From Streptacidiphilus sp. P02-A3a (GTDB taxonomy: Bacteria; Actinomycetota; Actinomycetes; Streptomycetales; Streptomycetaceae), in assembly GCF_014084105.1 (NCBI RefSeq), contig NZ_CP048289.1, forward strand, positions 691,922 through 755,921: a stretch of DNA of 64,000 nt. The letters are read 5' to 3'. The position numbers were made by a program, and so were the translations under genes. This document shows positions 27,430 to 35,691 of this stretch, in pieces (positions within the stretch are counted from its first letter, which is position 1; each line of letters starts with the position of its first letter). Below the pieces are notes generated by a model. It did no database searches, was not told where the DNA came from, and was given only the letters and a program-made list of their open reading frames with translations.

Positions 27430-28812
27430 GTGAACGACACCCGGCAGCTCGCTGTCGACTTTCAGAGCGGAGCCCCTCGGACCGGGACGCTCACCTGGGG
27501 CCAATTGGCGATCTGGGATGTGCTGCAATGGCTCCCCCCGGACGACACCAGCCTCACCCTGTCCACCCTGCTGCCGCTGCCCGCGGGGACGACCGCCGCC
27601 ACGGTGGCGGCGGCGCTGCGGGCACTGGTGGAGCGCCACGACGCGCTCCGCTCCCTCTTCCGCTTCGACGCGGCCGCCGGCGAACCCGGGCAGACCCTGG
27701 TCACCACCGGCCGACTGACGGTGGAGGTGCACGACGCCCCGCGGGGGCTCGCCGCCGACCTCGCGGCGAAGCTGCGCCCGGAACTCTGCGGCCGTCCCTT
27801 CGACCTGGCGTCCGACCTGCCGGTACGCGCCCTCCTGGTCACCGAGGAGGGGAGCCCGGCCGCGCTCGTCCTCGCCATCAGCCACATGTCGGTCGACGCC
27901 TGGAGCTTCCGGGTCGTGCTGGAGGACCTGGAGGCGCTGCTCGCCGGTGCGGAACTGCCCGCCCCCGGCCAGCAGCCGCTGGACCGGCTCGACTACGAGA
28001 CCTCGGACCTGGGACGCAGGCGGGAGGAGCGCGCGCGTGCCTACTGGACCGAGCAGGTCCGGGAGACCCCGGCCGCCATGCTGGCCGAGCTCCCGCAGCC
28101 GTCCGCGCCGCACCTGGGCTGGGGCCGGATCGAGTCCACCGCGCTCGCCGAGTCGGTCCGGCTGCTCGCCCAACGGGCCTCGGTCGCCGGGTCGCTGGTC
28201 GTCATGGCCGGTGCGGCGCGGCTGCTGGCCCGGTACACCGGGGAGGAACAGGCGACGCTGCGACTGATCGTGGCGACCAGGTTCACCGCCAGGACCCGGC
28301 GGTTCGTCGGCGCCTTCAACCAGAACGCGCTGCTGCGGGTGCCGATCGGCGCCGACTCCTTCGACGACTACCTGCGGCGGACCGGGCTCGCCGCCCTGAC
28401 CGCGTACCAGAACTGCGAGTACGACCCCAGGGCGATCGAGCAGATCGTCATCGACACCGCGGCCGAGCGCGGCGTGACCGCGGGCGGGTACTGCTTCTTC
28501 AACGACATCAGCTTCGAGCCGCCGCGGCCCGCCGACGCCGACCGGGAGCCCGCGACCGGGGGCGACGCCCCGGACCCGCGCGCCCTGCGCGCGGACACCG
28601 TGCTGTCGGTGCCCGAGATGGACCAGGTGCCCAAGGGGGCCACGTTCTTCCTCTTCCTGGAGCGGCTCGGCGACCGGGCGGTGCTGCAACTGTGCGCCGA
28701 CCGACGCTTCCTGGCCCCGCGCTCGGCGACGGACTTCCTGCACGACCTGGAGGAGCTGACCGTCGCCGCCGCCGTGTCCCCGCCCCGCCCCGCGACCTTG
28801 GAGCTTCCATGA
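27430..28812 (+). CDS. Free-standing NRPS condensation-domain protein, about 460 aa
   Basis: Condensation-domain fold over its whole length. A C1-like start (LTWGQLAIWDVLQWL) and later NQNALLRVPIGADSFDDYL are visible. The active motif normally HHxxxDG reads SHMSVDAW (about residue 151), so the catalytic second His and the Asp remain while the first His and Gly are changed. It could form an amide between a carrier-bound amino acid and a free amine, or act as a free-standing release enzyme; no thioesterase is present in the cluster. I prefer GTG 27430 with GGAGA upstream; ATG 27418 is the alternative. It overlaps the ABC ATPase gene by 4 bp. Confidence 0.87.
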   Translation: MNDTRQLAVDFQSGAPRTGTLTWGQLAIWDVLQWLPPDDTSLTLSTLLPLPAGTTAATVAAALRALVERHDALRSLFRFDAAAGEPGQTLVTTGRLTVEVHDAPRGLAADLAAKLRPELCGRPFDLASDLPVRALLVTEEGSPAALVLAISHMSVDAWSFRVVLEDLEALLAGAELPAPGQQPLDRLDYETSDLGRRREERARAYWTEQVRETPAAMLAELPQPSAPHLGWGRIESTALAESVRLLAQRASVAGSLVVMAGAARLLARYTGEEQATLRLIVATRFTARTRRFVGAFNQNALLRVPIGADSFDDYLRRTGLAALTAYQNCEYDPRAIEQIVIDTAAERGVTAGGYCFFNDISFEPPRPADADREPATGGDAPDPRALRADTVLSVPEMDQVPKGATFFLFLERLGDRAVLQLCADRRFLAPRSATDFLHDLEELTVAAAVSPPRPATLELP

Positions 28813-29765
28813 CCACCCCCGACCGCCAGGCCGTGATCCACGCGACGGGCCTGACCAAGCACTACCAGCGCGTCGGCGACGCCGAGCGGTTCACCGCGGT
28901 CGACGGGATCGACTTCCGGGTCGAGCCGGGTGAGGCCTTCGGCTTCCTCGGACCCAACGGCGCGGGCAAGTCCACGACCATGCGGATGATCGCCTGCGTC
29001 TCCCCGGCCAGCGCGGGCAGCCTGCGCATCGCCGGGCTCGACGCCTCCCGCGACGGCGCCGCGATCCGCGCCCGGATCGGCGTGGTCCCCCAGGACAACA
29101 CCCTGGACACCGAACTGACGGTGCGTGAGAACCTGTACGTCTACGGCCGCTACTTCGGCCTGTCCCGGCGGGTGCTGACCCAGAAGATCGGCGAACTGCT
29201 GGACTTCGCGCAGCTGACCGAGAAGGCCGACAACACCGTCGAGAGCCTGTCCGGCGGGATGCGGCGGCGGCTGACCATCGCCCGGGCCCTGATCAACGAC
29301 CCCGGCGTGCTGCTGCTCGACGAGCCCACCACCGGCCTGGACCCGCAGGCCAGGCACATCCTCTGGGACCGGCTGTTCCAACTGAAGCAGGACGGCATCA
29401 CCCTGGTGCTGACCACGCACTACATGGACGAGGCCGAGCAGTTGTGCGACCGGCTGGTGGTGATGGACCACGGCCGGATCGTCGCCGAGGACTCCCCGGC
29501 CCGGCTGATCGAGAAGCACGTCACCCCCGAGGTGCTGGAACTGCGCTACGCGCCCGGCCGCAACGAGGAGATGGGCCGCCGGGTCGCCGCGATCGGCGAG
29601 CGGGCCGAGATACTCCCCGGCCGGGTCCTGCTCTACGTCGCCGACGGCGAGTCCGCCCTCGCGTCCGTCCACGCCGAGGGCGCTGCCCCGCTGACCGCGA
29701 TCGTCCGCAGAGCGAGCCTTGAGGACGTGTTCCTCACGCTCACCGGCCGTTCACTGATCGACTGA
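28809..29765 (+). CDS. ABC-2 type exporter ATP-binding protein (DrrA-like), 318 aa
   Basis: Walker A GPNGAGKST, Q-loop VVPQDNTLD, signature LSGGMRRRL, Walker B VLLLDEPTTGLDP and a switch His in TTHYMDEAE. The C-terminal extension (about 90 residues) is typical of drug-resistance DrrA/NodI-type ATPases. With the two permeases downstream it forms a second export system of the cluster. Overlaps the condensation gene by 4 bp. Confidence 0.95.
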   Translation: MTTPDRQAVIHATGLTKHYQRVGDAERFTAVDGIDFRVEPGEAFGFLGPNGAGKSTTMRMIACVSPASAGSLRIAGLDASRDGAAIRARIGVVPQDNTLDTELTVRENLYVYGRYFGLSRRVLTQKIGELLDFAQLTEKADNTVESLSGGMRRRLTIARALINDPGVLLLDEPTTGLDPQARHILWDRLFQLKQDGITLVLTTHYMDEAEQLCDRLVVMDHGRIVAEDSPARLIEKHVTPEVLELRYAPGRNEEMGRRVAAIGERAEILPGRVLLYVADGESALASVHAEGAAPLTAIVRRASLEDVFLTLTGRSLID

Positions 29766-29778
29766 GGAGAACGACGCC

Positions 29779-30555
29779 ATGGCAACCTTGGCCCTGCGTG
29801 AGTTCAGCTACTGCATGGCGCACTACCGGCGTACCTGGCGCGGCACGGTCGTGGTCAGCGTGGCCAACCCGCTGCTGTTCCTGCTCGCCTTCGGCAGCGG
29901 CCTGGGCGTCCTGGTGAACCGCAACGCCCCGGCCGTCCTGCACGGGGTCCCCTACGTCACCTTCCTGGCACCGGGACTGCTGGCGGCCGCGTCGATGCAG
30001 ACCGCGATCGTGGAGTCGGCCGGTCCGGTCTACCAGGCCGTCCACGGGCGGAGGAACTACCTGGCGGCGGCGGCCACGCCGATGACGCCGTTCCAGATCT
30101 ACCTCGGCCACCTGCTCTTCATGGTGTTCCGCGTCGTCATCAGCTCGCTCGCCTTCGTCCTGGTGATGGCGGCGTTCCGGCTGGTCCACTCACCGCTGGA
30201 TGCGCTCGGGCTGCTGCTCGGAGCCGTCCTCACCGGGACCGCCTTCGCCGCGCCGATGGCGGCGTGGGCCGTCGCGGTGCGCCGGCCCACGGCCCTGGAC
30301 ATGTGCTTCCGCTTCATCCTGATGCCGCTCTACATGCTCTCCGGCACGTTCTTCTCGATCCGGCAACTGCCCTCCTGGCTGCGGGACCTGGCCTGGATCA
30401 CCCCGTTGTGGCACGGCGTGGACCTGTGCCGGACGCTCAGCCTGGGCACCGCGACACCGGGCACCACCGCGATCCACCTGGGCTACCTGCTCGCGCTGGT
30501 GGCGGCCGGGATCGCCGCCGCCCGGGTCACCTACCGCCGTGCGCTGCACGGCTGA
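29779..30555 (+). CDS. ABC-2 type permease (DrrB/NodJ-like), 258 aa
   Basis: Six predicted membrane helices of the ABC-2 permease type, with the conserved stretch FILMPLYMLSGTFFSI before the last two helices. The ATG follows GGAGAACGACGCC. It pairs with the permease encoded next, probably as a heterodimer driven by the ATPase upstream. Transported substrate is inferred to be the cluster product. Confidence 0.93.
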   Translation: MATLALREFSYCMAHYRRTWRGTVVVSVANPLLFLLAFGSGLGVLVNRNAPAVLHGVPYVTFLAPGLLAAASMQTAIVESAGPVYQAVHGRRNYLAAAATPMTPFQIYLGHLLFMVFRVVISSLAFVLVMAAFRLVHSPLDALGLLLGAVLTGTAFAAPMAAWAVAVRRPTALDMCFRFILMPLYMLSGTFFSIRQLPSWLRDLAWITPLWHGVDLCRTLSLGTATPGTTAIHLGYLLALVAAGIAAARVTYRRALHG

Positions 30556-30590
30556 CGGACCGGAACCGTCCGGAGATGATGGAGAAGTCG

Positions 30591-31400
30591 ATGACCCTGA
30601 CCGTTCCCGACACCGCCGCCGCACCCTCGCGGTTGCGTCCGCCCCGGGCGTTCCACCTGGTGGAGCGGCACCTGGTGATCTACCGGCACACCCCCATGGT
30701 GCTGGTGGCCGAGATCTTCGAACCCGTGCTCTACCTGCTCTCGGTGGGGGTCGGCATCGGGGCGCTGGTCGGACACGTCGCCGGTCTCGGCCCCTCCGGC
30801 GTCGGCTACAGCGCCTTCGTCGCCCCGGCCCTGCTGGCCACGGCGGCGATGAACGGGGCGATGAACGAGACCACGTTCAACCTGCTGCGCAAACTGAAGG
30901 TGGACCGCATCTACGACTCGGTCCTGTCCACGCCCATGAGCGTGCAGGACCTCGCCCTGGGCGAGGTCTGCTGGGCCCTGCTCCGCGGCACGCTCACCAC
31001 CACCGGCTTCATGGCCGTGACCGCCGCGTTCGGACTGGTGCGGTCACCGTGGATACTCCTGGCCGTGCCGGGCGCCGCACTGGTCGGCTTCGGCTTCGCC
31101 TCGGTGGGCCTGGCGGTGACCACCTACCTGCGCGGCTGGCAGGACTTCCAGTACGTGCAACTAGTGATGCTGCCGATGTTCCTCTTCGCCACGACCTTCT
31201 ACCCCTTGGGCGTCTACCCCCGCGCCGTGCAGATCGTGGTGGAGTGCCTGCCGCTGTACCAGAGCATCCAGTTGATCCGGGAGCCGGCCCTGGGCCAGGT
31301 CGGCCCCTCGCTGCTGGTCCCGGCCGCCTACCTGGTGCTGATGGGGTTGCTCGGGCTCGCCGTGGCCCGCCGCAGGCTGACCCTGATGCTGCTGCACTGA
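30591..31400 (+). CDS. ABC-2 type permease, second subunit, 269 aa
   Basis: Second ABC-2 permease; VMLPMFLFATTFYPLGVYP marks the conserved segment before the last helices. Three ATGs compete (30576, 30579 and 30591). I chose 30591 because GGAGAAG lies just upstream. It is the last gene of the operon and is followed within 12 bp by a strong hairpin terminator. Confidence 0.92.
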   Translation: MTLTVPDTAAAPSRLRPPRAFHLVERHLVIYRHTPMVLVAEIFEPVLYLLSVGVGIGALVGHVAGLGPSGVGYSAFVAPALLATAAMNGAMNETTFNLLRKLKVDRIYDSVLSTPMSVQDLALGEVCWALLRGTLTTTGFMAVTAAFGLVRSPWILLAVPGAALVGFGFASVGLAVTTYLRGWQDFQYVQLVMLPMFLFATTFYPLGVYPRAVQIVVECLPLYQSIQLIREPALGQVGPSLLVPAAYLVLMGLLGLAVARRRLTLMLLH

Positions 31401-31411
31401 CCGGCCCGGCC

Positions 31412-31464
31412 GGAACCGACCCGCGCTCCCGATCCGGCGACAGCCGGGAGCGCGGGTCGGTTCC
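31412..31464. terminator. Perfect 20-bp stem terminator between convergent genes
   Basis: Arms at 31412-31431 and 31445-31464 are exact reverse complements (20 bp) around a 13-nt loop. It sits between the exporter operon and the AspRS gene, which end towards each other, so it can serve both strands. Confidence 0.9.
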
Positions 31465-31470
31465 GTGCGG

Positions 31471-32793
31471 TCAGGGGGTGAGCCGGTTGGGCCCACGGAA
31501 GAGGAAGGTCGCGTCGCGGATCGAGTCCAGCCCGAGCATGACCATCAGCACCCGGCCCAGCCCCATCCCCAGGCCGCCGTGCGGCGGGCAGCCGTAGCGG
31601 AAGCAGTTCAGGTAGTCCTGAAGCGACTCGGTGCCCATGCCCTTGTCGGCGGCCTGCTTGAGCAGCACGTCGTACCGGTGCTCGCGCTGCGCGCCGGTGG
31701 TGATCTCCAGGCCCTTCCACAGCAGGTCGAAGCTCAGGGTCAGCTCCGGCTGCTCGGCCGACCGCATGTGGTAGAACGGCCGGATGCCGACCGGGTAGTG
31801 GGTGACGAACACGAACTCGTGCCCGCTCCGCTCCTTCACCAGGGCCGCGAGCGCGCGCTCGCCCTCGGGGTCCAGGTCCTCCTTGACGCCCGCCGGGTCC
31901 CAGCCCCCGGCCCGCAGCAGTCGCTGGGCCTCGGCCATGGTGACCCGGGGGAAAGGCAGTTCGGGCACCACCACCGGCTGGCCGAAGTGCTCCTCGATCG
32001 CCGGGCCGTGGACCCGCGCCACCTCGGCGAGCGCGTGGGCGAGCATCCGCTCCTCGAACGCCATCACGTCCTCGACGCCGTCGATCCAGGCGAGTTCCAC
32101 GTCGACACCGGTGAACTCGGTGGCGTGGCGCGAGGTGAACGAGGGCTCCGCCCGGAACACCGGGCCGACCTCGAAGACCCGGTCGATACCGGCGGCGATC
32201 GCCATCTGCTTGTAGAACTGCGGTGACTGGGCCAGGTAGGCGCTGCGGTCGAAGTAGCCGAGCCGGAACACCTCCGCCCCGGACTCCGAGGCGGTGCCCA
32301 TCAGCTTGGGCGTGTGCATCTCGGTGCAACCCTCGCCGTAGGCGAACTCGCGCATCGCCCGTTCGGCGGTGGTCTGCACCGCGAACACCAGTTGCGCGGC
32401 CGCACGCTTGCGCACGTCCAGGAAGCGCCAGTCGAGCCGGTGCTCCGGTCCCGAGTGCTCGTCGATGGGCAGCAGCGGTTCGGCCCGGTTCAGCACCTCG
32501 ACGGTCTCCGGGACGATCTCCAGGCCGCCCAGGTTGACCACGGGGTTGTCCACGACCCGGCCGGTGATCCGGACGGCGGACTCGACCGTGAGGCTCTCGA
32601 TCACGCTCTCCAGCGGGTCGTCGGGACCACCGCGCCGGTGGGTCACCTGCGTGGTGCCGGTGTGGTCGCGGACCAGGACGAACTGCATCTTCCGTTGCAG
32701 CCGCAGGGTGTTGACCCAGCCGCTGACGGAGACCGTCTCGCCCACGCGCGGACGCAGGTCGGCAACCAGGACACGTGGTGTGGGGTGGATCAT
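31471..32793 (-). CDS. aspS: Archaeal-type aspartyl-tRNA synthetase (AspRS), 440 aa
   Basis: Class IIb synthetase of the short archaeal/AsnRS-like type: an N-terminal OB anticodon-binding domain (VSVSGWVNTLRLQRKMQFVLV), motif 2 FRAEPSFTSRHATEFTGVDVE, QSPQFYKQM, and motif 3 region GLGMGLGRVLMVMLGLDSIRDA. It lacks the bacterial GAD insertion, so it differs from the roughly 590-residue AspRS usual in Streptomyces and is probably a second copy. ATG 32793 follows GGAGG at 7-nt spacing. A T-box leader with an Asp specifier precedes it. Adjacent to a biosynthetic cluster, a resistant, inducible AspRS is the leading idea. AsnRS or a non-discriminating enzyme is less likely. Confidence 0.93.
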   Translation of the reverse strand: MIHPTPRVLVADLRPRVGETVSVSGWVNTLRLQRKMQFVLVRDHTGTTQVTHRRGGPDDPLESVIESLTVESAVRITGRVVDNPVVNLGGLEIVPETVEVLNRAEPLLPIDEHSGPEHRLDWRFLDVRKRAAAQLVFAVQTTAERAMREFAYGEGCTEMHTPKLMGTASESGAEVFRLGYFDRSAYLAQSPQFYKQMAIAAGIDRVFEVGPVFRAEPSFTSRHATEFTGVDVELAWIDGVEDVMAFEERMLAHALAEVARVHGPAIEEHFGQPVVVPELPFPRVTMAEAQRLLRAGGWDPAGVKEDLDPEGERALAALVKERSGHEFVFVTHYPVGIRPFYHMRSAEQPELTLSFDLLWKGLEITTGAQREHRYDVLLKQAADKGMGTESLQDYLNCFRYGCPPHGGLGMGLGRVLMVMLGLDSIRDATFLFRGPNRLTP

Positions 32794-33050
32794 CGCAGTC
32801 CTCCAACGGACGTTGGCTGATCCCTTGGAAGTGCGGGCGAGAAGGGTAACTCGCGGTGCCACCGCACTTTCGCCGCCGCCGAGGGCGACAGCCTCATTCG
32901 GGCCCGGTCACGGGGGCTGGCCGGCAGGGCATTTCCTCCCCGCACTCAGGAGTGTCTTCGCCACGGGGTGCGACACTGCCTTTCCAGCTACCGGCAGTTC
33001 TCTCGGCTCGCACGGTCCCGCGGGTACTCGTCTCCCTCGTCGTGTTACCC
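32794..33050 (-). promoter_or_regulatory. T-box riboswitch (tRNA-Asp-type) in the AspRS leader
   Basis: Reading leftwards, Stem I shows the AGTA element (33024-33031), a GTGCGA/TCGCAC helix and a distal ACTGCC/GGCAGT hairpin. The specifier GAC (32956-32954) is preceded by GAA and followed by A. The T-box GGTGGCACCGCG lies at 32863-32852. Its flanks AAGTGCGG (32869-32862) and CCGCACTT (32836-32829) form the antisequestrator. A competing helix pairs CTTCCAA (32831-32825) with TTGGAGG (32806-32800), which contains the Shine-Dalgarno sequence. TGGC in the bulge would match a GCCA tRNA end, as tRNA-Asp has. No U-run is present, so translational control is likely. Confidence 0.9.
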
Positions 33051-33784
33051 CTGAGAATAGAGGGCGCGGCAGCGGCCCGCAACGAGGCGCGGGGGCGGCC
33101 TTGGACCGCTCCCGGCACCGGTGCTGACGGTCCGTCGGGGAGTGCGGCGGCGACCCTGCCGAGCAGCGGGCCCTCCCGGGTGACTACCCCGATCGGGTAG
33201 CCGGCCGAGTTGGCGGATCTGCACGGCTCGGGCACGGTGAAGTAGTCGGCCGGGTCGAGGGCGCGGAGCGCGATCCACCGCTGCGAGGCCGTCGCGCCGG
33301 ACCGGTCGCCGCTGTCCGACGGGGCACGGAAGAAGCCCTGCACGTCGAGCGCGATCCGCGGGTCGTCGTCGATGCGGCGTGCCATCGCGTAGTAGGCGGC
33401 CAGCGCGTGCAGGCAGCGCTGGGTGTCGGCGCCGCAGGTGCAGTCGACGCCGACGAGGCTCGGTACCGGCGGGTGGCCCGCCTCGGTGATCGCGCGGTAC
33501 AGCTCGTCGGTGAGGGCGGGCCGCGCGCCGGACAACCGGCGGGAGATCTCGGCCATCGTCTCCCGGGCCATGGGCTCGACCTCGATGTTCGCCACCGAGA
33601 CGGTGCGACCGCGCCGCATCACGGCGCGGACGGTCCCGGCGTCGACGGTGACCTCCACCCCGCCGTCGCGTGCGAGTCGGCGGGCGCGCGGCAGTTGCGG
33701 ATCGGGGTGGGTCTGCCGCAACGACTCGGCGAGCCGGAGCCAGTCCTTCCCCCACAAGGTGAAACCGAAGTCCTTGTCGGCCAT
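32894..33784 (-). CDS. SWIM zinc-finger protein, 3' end read through a T-box leader, 296 aa
   Basis: SWIM zinc finger VDCTCGADTQRCLHALAAYY (CxC...CxH, about residues 117-136) in a protein that usually partners an SNF2 helicase. ATG 33784 lies 3 bp after the stop of that helicase gene. About the last 50-80 residues are Arg/Ala/Gly/Pro-rich and low in complexity, and are encoded by the same DNA as the T-box leader of the AspRS gene. The natural 3' end seems to have been lost or replaced, and translation runs on to the next stop. Function is probably in DNA repair or remodelling with the helicase; exact role unknown. Confidence 0.85.
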   Translation of the reverse strand: MADKDFGFTLWGKDWLRLAESLRQTHPDPQLPRARRLARDGGVEVTVDAGTVRAVMRRGRTVSVANIEVEPMARETMAEISRRLSGARPALTDELYRAITEAGHPPVPSLVGVDCTCGADTQRCLHALAAYYAMARRIDDDPRIALDVQGFFRAPSDSGDRSGATASQRWIALRALDPADYFTVPEPCRSANSAGYPIGVVTREGPLLGRVAAALPDGPSAPVPGAVQGRPRASLRAAAAPSILRGNTTRETSTRGTVRAERTAGSWKGSVAPRGEDTPECGEEMPCRPAPVTGPE

Positions 33785-33787
33785 GGG

Positions 33788-35587
33788 TCAGCTGTCTCGC
33801 TTCCGGCGCAGGATCGCAATGAGGCGCTCGTCGTCCAGGCGGGCCAGTTCGGCGACACCGGACATGTCGGCGATGTCGGAGAGCGCGGACTTGCGCGAGT
33901 GCATCGCCGCGATGTGCTCCTCGACGGTGGTCCCGGTGGTCAGCGTGGTGACGGTGACCGTACGGGTCTGACCGATCCGGTGGACCCGGTCGGAGGCCTG
34001 CGCCTCCACGGCCGGATTCCACCACCGGTCGAAGTGGATGACGTCGGCCGCGCGGGTGAGCGTGAGCCCGGTACCCCCGGCCTTCAGGCTGAGCACCAGC
34101 ACCTTCGGGCCGTCGTCGGCCTGGAACCGGCGGACGATGTCGGCGCGCCGCTCCTGGTTCAGGCCGCCGTGGAAGAACGGCACGGACACCCCGAACTGCT
34201 CGGCGCACTGCCGCACCAGCAGCTCACCGCTGCGCCGGTACTGGGTGAAGACCAGCGTGGGCGAGCCGAGGTCGAGGTTGTTGGCGATGATGTCGGTGCA
34301 GAGGTCGAGCTTCCCCGACCGTCCCGACAACTCGTCCAGGTCACCGGTGATCAGCCCCGGGTGGTTGCAGACCTGCTTCAACGCGGTCAGCGCCGCCAGC
34401 ACCCTGGTCTGCCGCTGCGCGCCGCTGCCGAAGCCGTCGTCGATCACCTGGTCCAGCAACTGGTCGTACAACTGCTGCTGTTCCTCGGTGAGATCGCAGA
34501 TCAGGTCGGCGTGGATCTTGGCCGGGAGCGAGTGCGCGACCTGGGACTTCTTCCGCATCATCACGATCGGCTCGATGGCCCCGCGCAGCCGGGCGGCGGC
34601 GGCGAGCGAGCCGTCCGCGATCGGCTTGACGAAGCGGCGCCGGAACTGCGGCTTGTGGCCGAACAGTTCCGGCGCGACCAGATTGAGCAGCGCCCAGAGC
34701 TCCTCCAGGTGGTTCTCAACAGGCGTGCCGGTCAAGGCGATCCGTGCGTCGGCGGCGAGGCTCCGGGCGGCCTTCGCCACCTGGGTACGGGGGTTCTTCA
34801 ACACCTGCGCCTCGTCGAAGACCACGGTGACCCACCGCTGCCCGGTCACGGCGGGCCCGTGGATGCGCAGCGTCGGGTAGCCGATGAGCACCACCGTCCC
34901 GCTGTCCACCCCCTCCAACGCGCCGCCCCGCCAGATCGTCGTCCGCAGGTCGGGGGCGAACCGGGCGATCTCGTGGGCCCAGTTCCCGACCAGCGACGTC
35001 GGGCACACCACCAGTTGCGGCCCCTGCCCGGCCCGCCCGGCGAGGTAGCCGATGGCCTGAAGGGTCTTGCCGAGCCCCATTTCGTCGGCGAGCACCGCGC
35101 CGCCGTGGGCCTCGACCGTCTCGCGCAGCCAGCTCACGCCGCGCACCTGGTACGGCCGCAGGGTGGCGGTCAGCGCCGTGCGCAGTTCGGTTGCCACGGC
35201 ACTGGTGTGCCGGAAGACGGACTCCGCGTGCTGCGCCGACATCACGGCGAGACCGGTGGCATCGGGAACGGCGTGCGCGGCGATCGGCAGGGGCGGGTCA
35301 CCGCCCGCGATCCGCGTCCGCCAGGCCGCCACCGACTGGCCGGGGGAGTCGAGCGGCGCGCCGGGGAGCCCGTCCGGCTCGACCAGCGCGCAGTCGACCT
35401 CGGACACCGCGAAGCCGCCGAGATCCGGGTCCGGGAGGACCAGGGCGACGCTCTGGACGTCACCGATCGGTGGCGCCGCCCCCGCGGCGCGGCCGGACCA
35501 GGTCCACAGGGCGAACATATGGCGGTCGGGCAGGTACGTGGCCTGGCTGTCGGGTACGAGGTCGGCAGGGTCCAGTTCGATTTCCAT
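33788..35587 (-). CDS. SNF2/RapA-family DEAD-like helicase, 599 aa
   Basis: SWI2/SNF2 ATPase: Walker A DEMGLGKTLQ, motif II DEAQVLKN, motif III LTGTPVENHLEELW, motif V LKAGGTGLTLT and motif VI ASDRVHRIGQTR. In actinomycetes this family is commonly paired with a SWIM-domain protein, as here. I place the start at ATG 35587 (MEIELDP). An open frame extends upstream to 35896 but runs through GC-rich tandem repeats and looks non-coding. The ribosome-binding site is weak. Acts on DNA or RNA polymerase complexes; client unknown. Confidence 0.92.
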   Translation of the reverse strand: MEIELDPADLVPDSQATYLPDRHMFALWTWSGRAAGAAPPIGDVQSVALVLPDPDLGGFAVSEVDCALVEPDGLPGAPLDSPGQSVAAWRTRIAGGDPPLPIAAHAVPDATGLAVMSAQHAESVFRHTSAVATELRTALTATLRPYQVRGVSWLRETVEAHGGAVLADEMGLGKTLQAIGYLAGRAGQGPQLVVCPTSLVGNWAHEIARFAPDLRTTIWRGGALEGVDSGTVVLIGYPTLRIHGPAVTGQRWVTVVFDEAQVLKNPRTQVAKAARSLAADARIALTGTPVENHLEELWALLNLVAPELFGHKPQFRRRFVKPIADGSLAAAARLRGAIEPIVMMRKKSQVAHSLPAKIHADLICDLTEEQQQLYDQLLDQVIDDGFGSGAQRQTRVLAALTALKQVCNHPGLITGDLDELSGRSGKLDLCTDIIANNLDLGSPTLVFTQYRRSGELLVRQCAEQFGVSVPFFHGGLNQERRADIVRRFQADDGPKVLVLSLKAGGTGLTLTRAADVIHFDRWWNPAVEAQASDRVHRIGQTRTVTVTTLTTGTTVEEHIAAMHSRKSALSDIADMSGVAELARLDDERLIAILRRKRDS

Positions 35588-35691
35588 GGTCAGTGGCCGC
35601 CGGTGCGGAGCAGCGCGCCGCGGGAATGCGGAATCGATACGAAGGCCCCGGTCAATTCCGGGGCCGCGGTCGGGGAATTGGCGCCCGGCGT

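Noticed and set aside
27284..27433. A 49-codon gene before the condensation gene
   Set aside because: Third-position GC is far below that of neighbouring genes and the region looks like a promoter. Kept only as a low-interest observation.
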